In this document: one piece after another, positions 15,663 through 24,603 of the stretch | How the letters are laid out: each line of letters starts with the position of its first letter | Numbering within the stretch: the first letter of the stretch is position 1 | Assembly (NCBI RefSeq): GCF_019636135.1 | Contig: NZ_JAHBYD010000008.1 | Location: forward strand, 87,074 to 151,073 | DNA: 64,000 bases | Direction: 5' to 3' | From: Phenylobacterium sp. | GTDB taxonomy: Bacteria; Pseudomonadota; Alphaproteobacteria; Caulobacterales; Caulobacteraceae | The notes under the pieces: model-generated | Database searches by the model: none | Told to the model about the DNA's origin: nothing | Seen by the model: only the letters and a program-made list of their open reading frames with translations | Translations under genes and position numbers: made by a program

Positions 15663-16801
15663 AGCGAGCGTCCGATCAGGTCTTTCATGATCTCGTTCGT
15701 GCCGCCGGCGATCCGGCCGAGGCGCGCATCCGCCCAGCGCCGGGCGATCGGGTATTCCTTCATGTAGCCGTAGCCGCCGAAGATCTGCAGGCAGTCGTCC
15801 AGCACCTCGCAGGCCTTCTCGGTGGTCCACCACTTGGCCATGGCCCCGTCGCGGGCGTCGAAGCGGCCCTCGATGAAGAGGTCGATGCAGCGCTCCAGAT
15901 AGGCGCGCCCGAGGGTCGCGGTCGTCCGGCATTCCGCCAGCTTGAAGCGGGCGTCCTGATGGTCGATCAGCCGCTGGCCGAAGACCTTGCGCGTCTTGGC
16001 GTACGCCACCGCCTCGTCGACGCCGCACTCCATCTGGGCGACCGCCGACATGGCCATGATCAGCCGCTCTTCCGGCAGCCGCTGCATGAGCTGGTAGAAG
16101 CCGCGGCCCTCCTCGCCGCCCAGCAGGTTGGCCACGGGCACGCGGACGTTGTCGAAGAACAGCTCGGACGTGTCCTGCGCCTTGCAGCCGACCTTCTTCA
16201 GGTTGCGCCCCAGCGTGAAGCCCTCGGCGTCCGCGGTCTCCAGGATCAGGAGGCTGACGCCGCGCGATCCGGCGTCGGGATCCGTCTTGGCGGCCACCAC
16301 GATCAGGTCGGCCACCTGCGCGTTCGAGATGAAGGTCTTCTGGCCGCTCAGCAGGTAGTGGTCGCCGTCGCGCACGGCGCGGGTGCGGATGGCCTGCAGG
16401 TCGCTGCCGGCGCCGGGCTCGGTCATGGCGATGGCCGAGACGAGCTCGCCGGTCGCCATCCGCGACAGGTAGCGCGCCTTCTGGTCGTCGGTGCCGTAGA
16501 GCTCGATGTAGGGGACGATGATGTCGGAGTGCAGGTAGAAGGCGAGTTCGCTGAACCCGGCCCGCGTCTGCTCCTCGATGATCACCAGGCCATGGTAGGC
16601 GTCGCCGCCGCCGCCGCCCCATTCGGCGCCCAGCTTGGGGCACAACAGGCCCAGTTCCCCGGCCCTGGTCCAGACGTCGCGCGGGACCTTGCAGTCCTTC
16701 TGCCACGCCTCGCGATGCGGGACGCACTCGCGCGTCACGAACCGGCGCACGCCCTCGCGGAAGATCTCGTGTTCGGGGGTGTAGTGGGGTGACTCGATCA
16801 T
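15659..16801 (-). CDS. Acyl-CoA dehydrogenase (second of a pair)
   Basis: 380-aa paralog of the preceding gene. It has EHEIFREGVRRFVTRECVPHREAW at the N-terminus, IAMTEPGAGSDLQAI, GQKTFISNAQVADL, the catalytic glutamate in GGYGYMKEYPIARRW and the closing GGTNEIMKDLIGRSL. Conservation of the catalytic base suggests an enzyme active on its own rather than a silent partner of a heteromer. It lies 54 bp downstream of the TonB receptor and starts the chain of overlapping genes down to the thiolase. Confidence 0.92.
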   Translation of the reverse strand: MIESPHYTPEHEIFREGVRRFVTRECVPHREAWQKDCKVPRDVWTRAGELGLLCPKLGAEWGGGGGDAYHGLVIIEEQTRAGFSELAFYLHSDIIVPYIELYGTDDQKARYLSRMATGELVSAIAMTEPGAGSDLQAIRTRAVRDGDHYLLSGQKTFISNAQVADLIVVAAKTDPDAGSRGVSLLILETADAEGFTLGRNLKKVGCKAQDTSELFFDNVRVPVANLLGGEEGRGFYQLMQRLPEERLIMAMSAVAQMECGVDEAVAYAKTRKVFGQRLIDHQDARFKLAECRTTATLGRAYLERCIDLFIEGRFDARDGAMAKWWTTEKACEVLDDCLQIFGGYGYMKEYPIARRWADARLGRIAGGTNEIMKDLIGRSL

Positions 16802-16855
16802 ACGCTGCTCCGGAGGCGGCGGGCCCGCGCGGGACGCGGACCCGTTCCGCGCCGA

Positions 16856-19090
16856 TCAGAACCTCGCCCGGGCCTCGAGACCATAGGTCCGCCCGACGTT
16901 GACCCCGCGCGCGGTGACGGTGATCACCTTGGTTCCGCCGCCCAGGATGAGTTCGTCCGTCAGGTTCTTGCCCCACAGATAGAGGCCCCAGCGGTCGGTC
17001 TGCACGCCCACGCGGGCGTTCAACTGGGTGTTCACCCGCTGGCGCAGATCCCGCGAGTTGGCCGTGTCGGTGTAGATGTAGTCCATGTGGATCAGCTCGC
17101 CGCGGACGACGCCCGACAGCTTGTCGGTCAGGGGCCGTTCGTACTGGGCCGCGAGCGTGCCGGTCAGCCGCGGCGCGCCGGTCAGGCGATTGCCGTCGAA
17201 GTCGATCCCCAGGCCGCCGGCGTTCTTGAAGCTCGTGTACTTGGCGTCGAGCACGCCGACCGAGCCGGTGATCTCCAGCCCGGCGAGCGGCAGGGCCGCG
17301 AACTCCACCTCGGCGCCCTTCACCCGGGCCTCGCCGGCGTTGGAGATCAGGAACGAGATCCCCGTGTTCACCCGCTCCTGCTTGTTGCTGTAGTCCAGGT
17401 AGAAGACGGCGGTGTTGACGCTGAGGCGGCCGTCCAGCCATCGGCCCTTGAGGCCGGCCTCGTAGTTGTTGACGTACTCGGGCGCGAAGTCGAACGAGGC
17501 CGGCGGCGTGTTCGGCGGCGGCGAGATCACGTCGGCCTGGAAGCCGCCGGCCTTGTAGCCGCGGCTGTACTTCACATAGCCCACCTGGTTCGGGGTGAAC
17601 TTGTAGGAGAGGCTCAGGTCTCCGGTCCAGACGCCCTCGGACAGGTCGTCGGTGCGGGGCGGGACCGGCAGGGCGAAGGCGTAGATGAGGCCGTTGGTCA
17701 CCCGCGGGTGGACCTGGGCGTAGAAGAGGTTCTTCTTCTCGTGGGTGTAGCGCAGGCCGCCCTGCAGCCGCAGCGAGTCGCTGAGGTCGTAGGTGATCGA
17801 GCCGAACGCGGCGTAGCTCTTCTCGTTGATGACCGCCGCCTGCAGGGCGGTTTCCCGGAAGTTGGCAGGCAGCGGCGGCAGGCCGAACAGCGGCGAGGGG
17901 AACTGCGATCCGAGCTGGATATTGTAGAGGCTGTTGACCTTCTCCTGGTAGAAGTAGGCCCCGGCGATCCAGGAGAACGGACCCGGCGCGGTCGAGGTCA
18001 GGCGCACCTCCTGGCTGGAGATCACCCCGTCCTCGGCGCGCCCCACGCTGAACTCGTCCAGCCGCAGGCCGTCGGAATCGTCCTGGAACGAGGACGTGTA
18101 TTTGCGATAGGCGGCGATCGCCGTCAGGCGCGCGAAGGGCAGCTCGTAGTCGGCCCGCGCCGCGCCGCCCCACACCTTGCGCTCGCCGGCGATCGGGGCG
18201 TCCAGGTCGACCTTGCGCTTCTTCGGATCGGGCTGCGGCTGGGCGTTGAACGGCGGGAACGGCAGCGGCACGTAGCTCACCGTCTGCAGGGCCTCGGAGC
18301 CCTCCTGCTGGTAGTAGTCGGCGCTGAAGTCGAGGGTCAGGCCGTCCACGGGCGTGACGATCACCCGGGCGCGGCCGCCATAGCCGTCGTAGCTGTTGAT
18401 GTCCTTGCCGGTGAAGCGGTTCTCGATATAGCCGTCGCGGCTCTTGTGCAGGCCGGAGACCAGGGCCGTCACCTTGCCCGGCACGATCGGGCCCGAAACG
18501 GTGAGCGTCTCCTGGTTGAAGTCGAGGTTGCCGTAGAGCACGGCGGCCTCGCCCTTGAACTCGTCGGTGGGCTTCTGGGTGATCACGTTGATCGTCCCGC
18601 CGATGGTGTTCTTGCCGTAGAGGGTGCCCTGCGGCCCGCGCAGCACCTCCACGCGGGCGACCCCGTCGAAGGGCACGTTGAACGCCCGGTCGCGCCCCTG
18701 GAACACCTCGTCCACGTAGACGCCCACCGCGGGTGCGAAGCCGGGCGAGCCGCCGCTCTGCGAGGACACGCCGCGGATGGTGAAGTTGGGGAACAGCGAG
18801 CTTCCCGTGGCGAGCACGTTGGGCAGCCGGGCGCCCAGGTCGCTCAGCGTCACCAGGGTCTGGTTCTGCAACTGCTGCTGGGAGACCGAGGAGATGGCGA
18901 TCGGCACGTCGATGATGCGCTCCTCGCGCTTCTGGGCGGTGACCACCACGTCCTCGACGGTGGTCGACTCGGCGCTCCCGCCGGCCTGTGCGACGGCGGC
19001 GGCCGGCGCGGCCCCGACGGCGACGGCGACGATGGTCGAGGCCAGCAATCCCTGACGGACGCTCGCGGTGGCGGCTTGGATCGACATCAT
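16856..19090 (-). CDS. TonB-dependent receptor (first)
   Basis: 744-aa outer-membrane active transporter. A signal peptide (LLASTIVAVAVGAAPAAAVAQA) is followed by a TonB-box-like TTVEDVVVTAQKREE and a plug domain (RLPNVLATGSS, FTIRGVSS, VYVDEVFQGRD, VEVLRGPQGTLYGKNTIGG). The long beta-barrel ends in aromatic EARARF. The start is one of two adjacent ATGs (19090 or 19087) after AAGGGG; spacing favours the second slightly. This iron-complex-type receptor group in Caulobacterales often serves hydrophobic carbon sources. It heads the catabolic gene run, so it probably imports that substrate. Confidence 0.9.
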   Translation of the reverse strand: MMSIQAATASVRQGLLASTIVAVAVGAAPAAAVAQAGGSAESTTVEDVVVTAQKREERIIDVPIAISSVSQQQLQNQTLVTLSDLGARLPNVLATGSSLFPNFTIRGVSSQSGGSPGFAPAVGVYVDEVFQGRDRAFNVPFDGVARVEVLRGPQGTLYGKNTIGGTINVITQKPTDEFKGEAAVLYGNLDFNQETLTVSGPIVPGKVTALVSGLHKSRDGYIENRFTGKDINSYDGYGGRARVIVTPVDGLTLDFSADYYQQEGSEALQTVSYVPLPFPPFNAQPQPDPKKRKVDLDAPIAGERKVWGGAARADYELPFARLTAIAAYRKYTSSFQDDSDGLRLDEFSVGRAEDGVISSQEVRLTSTAPGPFSWIAGAYFYQEKVNSLYNIQLGSQFPSPLFGLPPLPANFRETALQAAVINEKSYAAFGSITYDLSDSLRLQGGLRYTHEKKNLFYAQVHPRVTNGLIYAFALPVPPRTDDLSEGVWTGDLSLSYKFTPNQVGYVKYSRGYKAGGFQADVISPPPNTPPASFDFAPEYVNNYEAGLKGRWLDGRLSVNTAVFYLDYSNKQERVNTGISFLISNAGEARVKGAEVEFAALPLAGLEITGSVGVLDAKYTSFKNAGGLGIDFDGNRLTGAPRLTGTLAAQYERPLTDKLSGVVRGELIHMDYIYTDTANSRDLRQRVNTQLNARVGVQTDRWGLYLWGKNLTDELILGGGTKVITVTARGVNVGRTYGLEARARF

Positions 19091-19263
19091 GGTTCCCCTT
19101 CGGATGGCGCCCCTGTCCGCGTGCCTTGCGCATCGTCGGACTTCGCGCCACGCCCTATGGGACACGCGGGCCGGCCGGACCCGCCAATCGCCGGCCACAT
19201 GGCGGGTCGGGCCGGGGCCGGTGTCTCCAGGGGGAAGGCCTTGGAGGCTGCGGGAGGACGAGC

Positions 19264-20160
19264 ATGGAGATCGGCGACTGGCGGGCGACCGCGGAGCTGG
19301 GCGAGGTCTACCGCGCGGCGCGCGAGCTGGGCCTGGAGACCAACATCGCCGAACTGGAGGCCTTCGGCTTCACCATCGTGGAGCCCGAGAAGGCCGCGCC
19401 GGCCGGCTTCACCGACCGCATGCTGGAGGCCGTCCTGGCCCTCGAGGCGCGCGAGGCGCCCGAGGTCGTCGACATGATGAACCGGCCGCAGGCCGAGCGG
19501 CCCGTGTACGGGCGCAGCCTGTTCCGCCTGCCGGCCAAGGACGCGGTGTTCGCCGAAGCCTGCATCAGCCCGGTGGCGCTGACGCTGGCCAAGTACATGA
19601 CCGGCGCCTCGAACCACATCTACAACTCCGCCGCGCTGCTCAAGCGTGGCCGGGCCGGCGTCACCCGCATGCACTGCGACTCGGTCGGCTTCCCGCCGCC
19701 GCTCCCGCCCTACGGCGCGACCTGCAATGCGAGCTGGATCCTCACCGACTACACGCGCGAGACCGGCACCTTCTTCCTGGTGCCGGGCAGCCACCGCTAC
19801 TGCCGCCAACCCGGGCCGATGGACCTGCCCGAGGTCATGGGCGGGCCGAACGACGACGAGATCGGCATCCCGCTGGTCGCCAGGCCGGGTTCGCTGTTCG
19901 TCTTCAGCGGCAACCTCTGGCACGGCACCTACCCCAAGGAGGACGAGGCCCTGCGGGTGCATTGCGCCATCATGTACGCGCGCAACTACGTCTTCCCGGG
20001 CGAGAGCTTCGCCGACATCCCCGACGCCTGGGTCGAGCAGCATGGTCCGGAGTTCGCCCGCCTGGTCGGCCGCAACGCCTGGCAGGGCTACGGCGACGAA
20101 GGCCCCAACGTCATGAACCTCGCCAAGGTCCAGCGCGCCACCGTGACGCCGTCGGCCTGA
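19264..20160 (+). CDS. Phytanoyl-CoA dioxygenase (PhyH) family protein
   Basis: 298-aa Fe(II)/2-oxoglutarate oxygenase. The metal triad is visible as HCD in MHCDSVGFPPPLP and His in SGNLWHGTYPK; the 2-oxoglutarate-binding Arg is likely the one in LRVHCAIMYAR. Also VPGSHRYCRQP and NAWQGYGDEG. These enzymes hydroxylate acyl-CoAs or other small molecules. It is divergent from the TonB receptor, with 170 bp between, and convergent with 20161-21039. It is clearly paralogous to 21491-22390 (shared SWILTDY, VPGSHRYCR, NAWQGY). ATG 19264 follows GGGAGGACGAGC. Confidence 0.85.
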   Translation: MEIGDWRATAELGEVYRAARELGLETNIAELEAFGFTIVEPEKAAPAGFTDRMLEAVLALEAREAPEVVDMMNRPQAERPVYGRSLFRLPAKDAVFAEACISPVALTLAKYMTGASNHIYNSAALLKRGRAGVTRMHCDSVGFPPPLPPYGATCNASWILTDYTRETGTFFLVPGSHRYCRQPGPMDLPEVMGGPNDDEIGIPLVARPGSLFVFSGNLWHGTYPKEDEALRVHCAIMYARNYVFPGESFADIPDAWVEQHGPEFARLVGRNAWQGYGDEGPNVMNLAKVQRATVTPSA

Positions 20161-21039
20161 TCAGCCGGCCTTCACGGGCGCGCGGAAGGGCTCCTCGCCC
20201 TCGGCGTAGCTGTTCTTCACGCTGCCGTGGATGCCGCTGGGGTCGACGGGCAGGCCGTAGACCTCCATGCAGTGGCTGTGCTGCAACTGGTGCAGGGCGA
20301 ACGCGGTCTGCATCGCCGAATGCCGGCCCTGGGCGTCCTGGGCGGAGTTCACCGCCAGCTTCGCCATGCGGGTCGCGAAGGTCGGCTGGCGGGCGATCTT
20401 GCGGGCCAGTTCCAGCGCCGCCTCGGGCAGCTCGGCGCGCGGGACCACCTTGTTGACCATCCCGAGCTGGCGGGCCTCCTCGGCGCCGATCGGCTCGCCG
20501 GTCAGCAGCATCTCCTTGGCCTTGCGCGGGTTCATCTCCCAGGGGTGGGCGAACCACTCGACCCCGGCGATGCCCATGGCCACGGTCACCTCGACGAACT
20601 GGGCGTCGTCGCTGGCCACGATCAGGTCGCACGGCCAGCAGAGCAGGAGCCCGCCCGAGACGCACTTGCCCTGCACCGCGGCGATGGTGACCTTCGGGAT
20701 GTTGCGCCAGCGCTCGGAGAGGCCGGTGTACAGCTCCTCCTCGCGCGACATGCGCCCTTCGGCGCCCGGACGCCGGTGCTGCTGGTAGGGCGTGACCGGC
20801 GTGTACTGGTCCTGGTGGTCGTGGTGGTCCGTCTCGCGGATGTCGTGGCCCGACGAGAAGTGCTTGCCGTTGGCGGCCAGGATGATCACCCGCACGTCGT
20901 CCTCGCGCGCGGCGCGGTCGAAGCAGGCGTTCAGTTCGTAGAGGAACTGGGTGTCCTGGGCGTTGGCGGCCTCGGGGCGGTTCATGACGATGCGCGCGAT
21001 GCCGGGCTCGGGCTTCTCGTAGATCATGAAGTCGGTCAT
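20161..21039 (-). CDS. Enoyl-CoA hydratase/isomerase family protein
   Basis: 292-aa crotonase-fold enzyme. The oxyanion segments are ANGKHFSSGHDI and AAVQGKCVSGGLLLCWPCDLIVAS. An unusual histidine-rich insert (ETDHHDHQDQYTPVTPYQQHRRP) between them could bind metal or simply extend the substrate loop. The C-terminal LHQLQHSHCMEVYGLP is also His-rich. ATG 21039 begins the canonical fold; the open frame further upstream is an overlap with the next gene. Likely part of the 20161-24562 operon. Confidence 0.85.
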   Translation of the reverse strand: MTDFMIYEKPEPGIARIVMNRPEAANAQDTQFLYELNACFDRAAREDDVRVIILAANGKHFSSGHDIRETDHHDHQDQYTPVTPYQQHRRPGAEGRMSREEELYTGLSERWRNIPKVTIAAVQGKCVSGGLLLCWPCDLIVASDDAQFVEVTVAMGIAGVEWFAHPWEMNPRKAKEMLLTGEPIGAEEARQLGMVNKVVPRAELPEAALELARKIARQPTFATRMAKLAVNSAQDAQGRHSAMQTAFALHQLQHSHCMEVYGLPVDPSGIHGSVKNSYAEGEEPFRAPVKAG

Positions 21040-21065
21040 GGGGGGCCTCCGCGGGCTGCGGTTCG

Positions 21066-21485
21066 TCAGGCGGTGATGTCGGCGAGGTCGTTGTGGATGG
21101 CGTAGAGCTCGGGCGGCGCCTTGCTGCCGTCCCCGGTGCGCTTGATCTTGCCGCTCTCCAGGCCGCCCTGCATCTGCCTCTGGTATTCCTCCTGCGTGTC
21201 CGGGCCCAGCTTCATCCGCGCGAAGGGCAGGATGAAGTCGTAGTCGGTGACCGTCTTCATATCCACTGCGTCGCTCTCGCCGTAGGCGAAGTCGAAGCGG
21301 CCGGGGGTGATGCGGCAGTGCCAGGCGATGACGCCGCTGCCGTCCCTGTCCAGGTGCCTGGGCACGCCCGTGAACACCTCGCAGACGCTGAAGTCGAAGC
21401 CGGGCGGCGCCGTCTGGGCGTAGGCTTCGAACTTGGCGCGCAGCGCCGCGAACCACTCGGGGCCGGCGAATTCGACTTTGCTCAT
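21066..21485 (-). CDS. Conserved-looking 139-aa protein, SCP2-like fold suspected
   Basis: Starts MSKVEFAGPEWFAALRAKFEAYAQ, with FSVCEVFTGVPRHL, GVIAWHCRITPGRFDFAYGES and DYDFILPFARMKLG. The alternation of strands and the C-terminal helix resemble small sterol-carrier-protein-2-like or lipid-binding domains, but I cannot point to a diagnostic motif. It lies 26 bp from the hydratase gene and 5 bp from the PhyH gene, so it belongs to the same operon and may bind the hydrophobic substrate. Confidence 0.6.
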   Translation of the reverse strand: MSKVEFAGPEWFAALRAKFEAYAQTAPPGFDFSVCEVFTGVPRHLDRDGSGVIAWHCRITPGRFDFAYGESDAVDMKTVTDYDFILPFARMKLGPDTQEEYQRQMQGGLESGKIKRTGDGSKAPPELYAIHNDLADITA

Positions 21486-21490
21486 GGACC

Positions 21491-22390
21491 TCAACCGTAT
21501 TGCGACTGGTAGGCGGCGCGGACGAGCGCCATGTTCTCGAGCTTCGGGCCTTCGGCGTGGTAGCCCTGCCAGGCGTTCTTCCCGACGAGCCGCGCGAGCT
21601 CCGGCCCGTAGGGCGCGATGACCTCGTCGGCGATGTCGGCGTAGTTCTCGGCCGGGTTCACGTAGTTGCGGCAGAAGGCGATGGCCACGTGGGCCCGCAC
21701 CTCCTCGGTGACCTTCGGATAGGTGCAGTGCCAGGTGTTGCCGGTGAAGACGGCCAGCGAGCCGGGCCTGGCGTTCACCGGCGTCACCATGGCGTCGTCC
21801 ATGGCCCCGCCGATGAACTTCGGCTGCTCCATCTCGGTGGGGTGGCGGCAGTAGCGGTGGCTGCCGGGCACCATGCCGAGCGTCCCGGTCTCGGCCGCGT
21901 AGTCGGTGAGGATCCAGCTCACGTTGCAGACGCTGCCGTAGTGCGGCAGCGGCGTGGGCACGCCGACCGAGTCGCAGTGCATCGGCGTCGAGCGCGCCGT
22001 GCCCTCCTTGACGAAGGCCACCAGCCCCGAAAGCCGATAGCTCATGCCCATCAGGTAGCTGGCCATGGTCCGCACCGCGGGGTTCATCACGCCCTCGATG
22101 AACACCGGATCGCGCTCCATCAGGTGGAAGAGCTGGCGGCCGAAGGCGGGCTTCTCGGCGTCGGCGTGCTTGTTGAGCTCGACGGCCTGGTCGTCCTCCT
22201 GCCGGGCGGCCTCCATCAGCTTCTCGAGCATGCGCCCGGCGAAGCCGGGGGACGCGCCGGTCTTCTCGGGCTCGATCACCGTGAAGCCGAAGGTCTCCAG
22301 CTCGGCGATGTTGGCCTCGAGGCCCAGTTCGCGGGCTTTCCGGTAGGTCCCGGCCATGCCGGCCATCGACTTCCAGTCCAGGATTTCCAT
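21491..22390 (-). CDS. Phytanoyl-CoA dioxygenase (PhyH) family protein, paralog
   Basis: 299-aa Fe(II)/2-oxoglutarate oxygenase. HCD in MHCDSVGVPTPLPHYG and His in TGNTWHCTYPK provide the metal ligands; VRAHVAIAFCRNY probably supplies the 2-oxoglutarate Arg. Start MEILDWKSMAGMAGTYRKARELGLEAN parallels the paralog at 19264-20160, which begins MEIGDWRATAELGEVYRAARELGLETN. The two copies face each other across 1.3 kb. It is probably transcribed with the acyl-CoA synthetase and NTF2-like gene upstream. Confidence 0.85.
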   Translation of the reverse strand: MEILDWKSMAGMAGTYRKARELGLEANIAELETFGFTVIEPEKTGASPGFAGRMLEKLMEAARQEDDQAVELNKHADAEKPAFGRQLFHLMERDPVFIEGVMNPAVRTMASYLMGMSYRLSGLVAFVKEGTARSTPMHCDSVGVPTPLPHYGSVCNVSWILTDYAAETGTLGMVPGSHRYCRHPTEMEQPKFIGGAMDDAMVTPVNARPGSLAVFTGNTWHCTYPKVTEEVRAHVAIAFCRNYVNPAENYADIADEVIAPYGPELARLVGKNAWQGYHAEGPKLENMALVRAAYQSQYG

Positions 22391-22477
22391 CGCAGCTCAC
22401 CTCCCGCGGGACGCGCCGTCCGGGCGCCTCCGGTTCATAAGGACACCGCCCGCGGCCAGACCCGCCAGCGGCGAAGG

Positions 22478-22921
22478 TCAGTCTCCGGCCAGCGGCCGGA
22501 ACACCCGTGTCAGGACCCGCGACTGGAAACGCCAGCCCTCCGGGGTCCTGCGGAACACGTCGGCATACTCGCCCACCGTGGCGGGCAGGGCCACCGGCCG
22601 CACGCCGTTCGCGTCGGGCGCGGCGGCGCTGTTGTAGACGGTGAGGTAGCAGGAGCCGGTCGCCGTCCCCGCGTCGACCACGTCCACCACCGGATTGGTC
22701 ATCACGTGGCGCATGGTGACGCCCTGGTCGGCCAGCGCCTGCATCGAAGCGCGGATGGCGGCGTGGCCCACGAAGGCCGGCGCCTCGGGCACCGCCACCG
22801 AGCCGTCGGCCGCGAACAGCCGGGTGAACGCCTCCACCTCGCCGCGGTCGGCGTGGACGGCGTACAGCATCTGTAGCTTCTGGCAGGCCTGTTCGATCAG
22901 CAGGGTCTCGAGCTCGGTCAC
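22478..22921 (-). CDS. NTF2-like (SnoaL-type) protein
   Basis: 147-aa cone-shaped NTF2-fold protein. N-terminal helix TELETLLIEQACQKLQMLYAVHADRGEVEAF, then RLFAADGSVAV, TMRHVMTNPVVDVV and the C-terminal strand GWRFQSRVLTRVF. The family includes ketosteroid-isomerase-like and dehydratase-like enzymes and small-molecule binders, so a role as isomerase or hydratase in the same catabolic route is possible. It ends 4 bp from the synthetase gene it follows in the operon direction. Confidence 0.75.
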   Translation of the reverse strand: MTELETLLIEQACQKLQMLYAVHADRGEVEAFTRLFAADGSVAVPEAPAFVGHAAIRASMQALADQGVTMRHVMTNPVVDVVDAGTATGSCYLTVYNSAAAPDANGVRPVALPATVGEYADVFRRTPEGWRFQSRVLTRVFRPLAGD

Positions 22922-22924
22922 GGC

Positions 22925-24562
22925 TCAGTTCACCCGCCGGTCGTGGCCCGACCAGTAGGGCTCCCGCAGGTCGCGCTTCAACACCTTGCCCGAGGCGTTG
23001 CGGGGCAGGGCGTCCACGAAGTCCACGGTCTTGGGGACCTTGTAGCCGGCGATCCGCGCACGGGCCCAGGCGATGATGTCCTCGGCGTCGGCCGGCTGGC
23101 CCGCCCGGATCGCCACCACCGCCTTCACCGCCTCGCCCCACTTGGGATCGGGCACGCCGATCACCGCCACCTCCGCCACCGCCGGGTGGCCGTAGATCGC
23201 GTTCTCGACCTCGGCCGGATAGACGTTCTCGCCCCCCGACACGATCATGTCCTTCACCCGGTCGCGGATGAAGAGATAGCCGTCCTCGTCCAGGTAGCCG
23301 GCGTCGCCGCTGCGCACCCAGCCGTCGGCGCGGACGACCCGGGCGGTCTCCTCGTCCTGCTTCCAGTAGCCCCGCATGGTAGTGGGCGCGCGGATGCAGA
23401 TCTCGCCCACCTCGCCCGTGGGCCGCTCGTCGTCGCCCTCGGGATCGAGGATGCGGATCTCGGCGCCCGGGATCGTCTTGCCGGCGGAGCGCATGCGCGG
23501 ATTGCCGGCCACGTGATCGGCCGCGGGCAGGTAGGTCACCGCGCCGCAGGTCTCGGTCATGCCGTAGAGCTGGATGAAGCCGCAGCCGAAGGCGTCGACC
23601 GCCTTCTGCAGCAGGTCCAGCGGGATCGGCGAGGCCCCGTAGAGGAAGTCGGTCATCGAAGCGAAGTCGCTGCGGCTGACGCCCGGGAACTCCAGCATCA
23701 TCTGGATGGTGGTGGGAACCAGCACGGTCTTGGAGACGCGGAAGTCGCGGATGGCGCCGATCACCGCGGCGTTCTCGAACTCGCGCAGGACCACCGTGAA
23801 GGCGCCGGCGTAGACGCCCACCACGCCCCAGCCCGTGCCGCTGATGTGGAACACCGGCATGGCCACCAGGCTCACGTCCTCGGACGTCCACTGGTTCCAT
23901 GTGAGGTCCGCCCCGAAGGCCCCGGGGTTGGCGTGTGCGTAGGCGTTGAAGGCGAAGAACGCCTCGTGGCTGAGCTGCACGCCCTTCGGCCGGCCCGTGG
24001 TGCCGCTGGTGTAGAGCTGCACCGCCACGTCGGACGGGGCGACCTTCACGGACTGGTCCTCGACGCTCTGCAGGTCCCGCCAGCCCTCGTAGCTCTCGCG
24101 GCCGGGGAGTCCGCCCTCCATCGCGATCACCTTGCGCAACGTGGGGGCCTCGGCGGCCACGCGCTCGGCCAGGCCCGCGCAGTGACCGTCGACGAACAGC
24201 ATCTCGGCCTCGGCGTCGCGGGTGATGTAGATCACCTCGGGCTCGGCCAGCCGCCAGTTCACCGGGGTCAGCACGGCGCCGATCCGGGCCGCGCCGAACA
24301 GCAGCTCGAAATAGGCGGTCGAGTTCTTGCCGAGGTAGGCGATCCGCGAGCCGTGGCGCACGCCCCCGGCCAGCAGGCCGTTGGCGACCTGCGCCGTGCG
24401 CCGGTCGAACTGGGCGTAGGTGATGGCCTCGCCTTCGAAGAGGAAGGCCGGCGCCTGGCCCCGCGTCCGGCCGTGGAACCGGGGGGCGTCGCCCAGGGTG
24501 CGGATCTCGGGGAAATAGGCGATCGGCGGCGGCATCGGCGGCGCCTCCAGGGTCTGCGGCAT
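22925..24562 (-). CDS. AMP-dependent acyl-CoA synthetase/ligase
   Basis: 545-aa adenylate-forming enzyme that activates a carboxylic acid to its CoA thioester. Motifs: P-loop-like LYTSGTTGRPKGVQLSHE, QLYGMTETCGAVTYLP, GWVRSGDAGYLDEDGYLFIRDR, SGGENVYPAEVEN, and the C-terminal lysine in PRNASGKVLKRDLRE. ATG 24562 was selected by a GGGAGACACCTCG leader and family start; upstream open sequence is low-complexity shadow. It would provide the CoA ester used by the dehydrogenases, hydratases and thiolase of this region. Confidence 0.93.
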   Translation of the reverse strand: MPQTLEAPPMPPPIAYFPEIRTLGDAPRFHGRTRGQAPAFLFEGEAITYAQFDRRTAQVANGLLAGGVRHGSRIAYLGKNSTAYFELLFGAARIGAVLTPVNWRLAEPEVIYITRDAEAEMLFVDGHCAGLAERVAAEAPTLRKVIAMEGGLPGRESYEGWRDLQSVEDQSVKVAPSDVAVQLYTSGTTGRPKGVQLSHEAFFAFNAYAHANPGAFGADLTWNQWTSEDVSLVAMPVFHISGTGWGVVGVYAGAFTVVLREFENAAVIGAIRDFRVSKTVLVPTTIQMMLEFPGVSRSDFASMTDFLYGASPIPLDLLQKAVDAFGCGFIQLYGMTETCGAVTYLPAADHVAGNPRMRSAGKTIPGAEIRILDPEGDDERPTGEVGEICIRAPTTMRGYWKQDEETARVVRADGWVRSGDAGYLDEDGYLFIRDRVKDMIVSGGENVYPAEVENAIYGHPAVAEVAVIGVPDPKWGEAVKAVVAIRAGQPADAEDIIAWARARIAGYKVPKTVDFVDALPRNASGKVLKRDLREPYWSGHDRRVN

Positions 24563-24603
24563 CGAGGTGTCTCCCTGAGGCCGGGTTGCGGGGTGAGCGA
24601 CCG

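Noticed and set aside
14499..19151. A 1550-codon open frame spanning two dehydrogenases and antisense to the TonB receptor region
   Set aside because: Only the first 387 codons match a family; the rest is an arginine/proline-rich shadow of 15659-16801 and 16856-19090 on the same strand in another frame. High GC removes stops.
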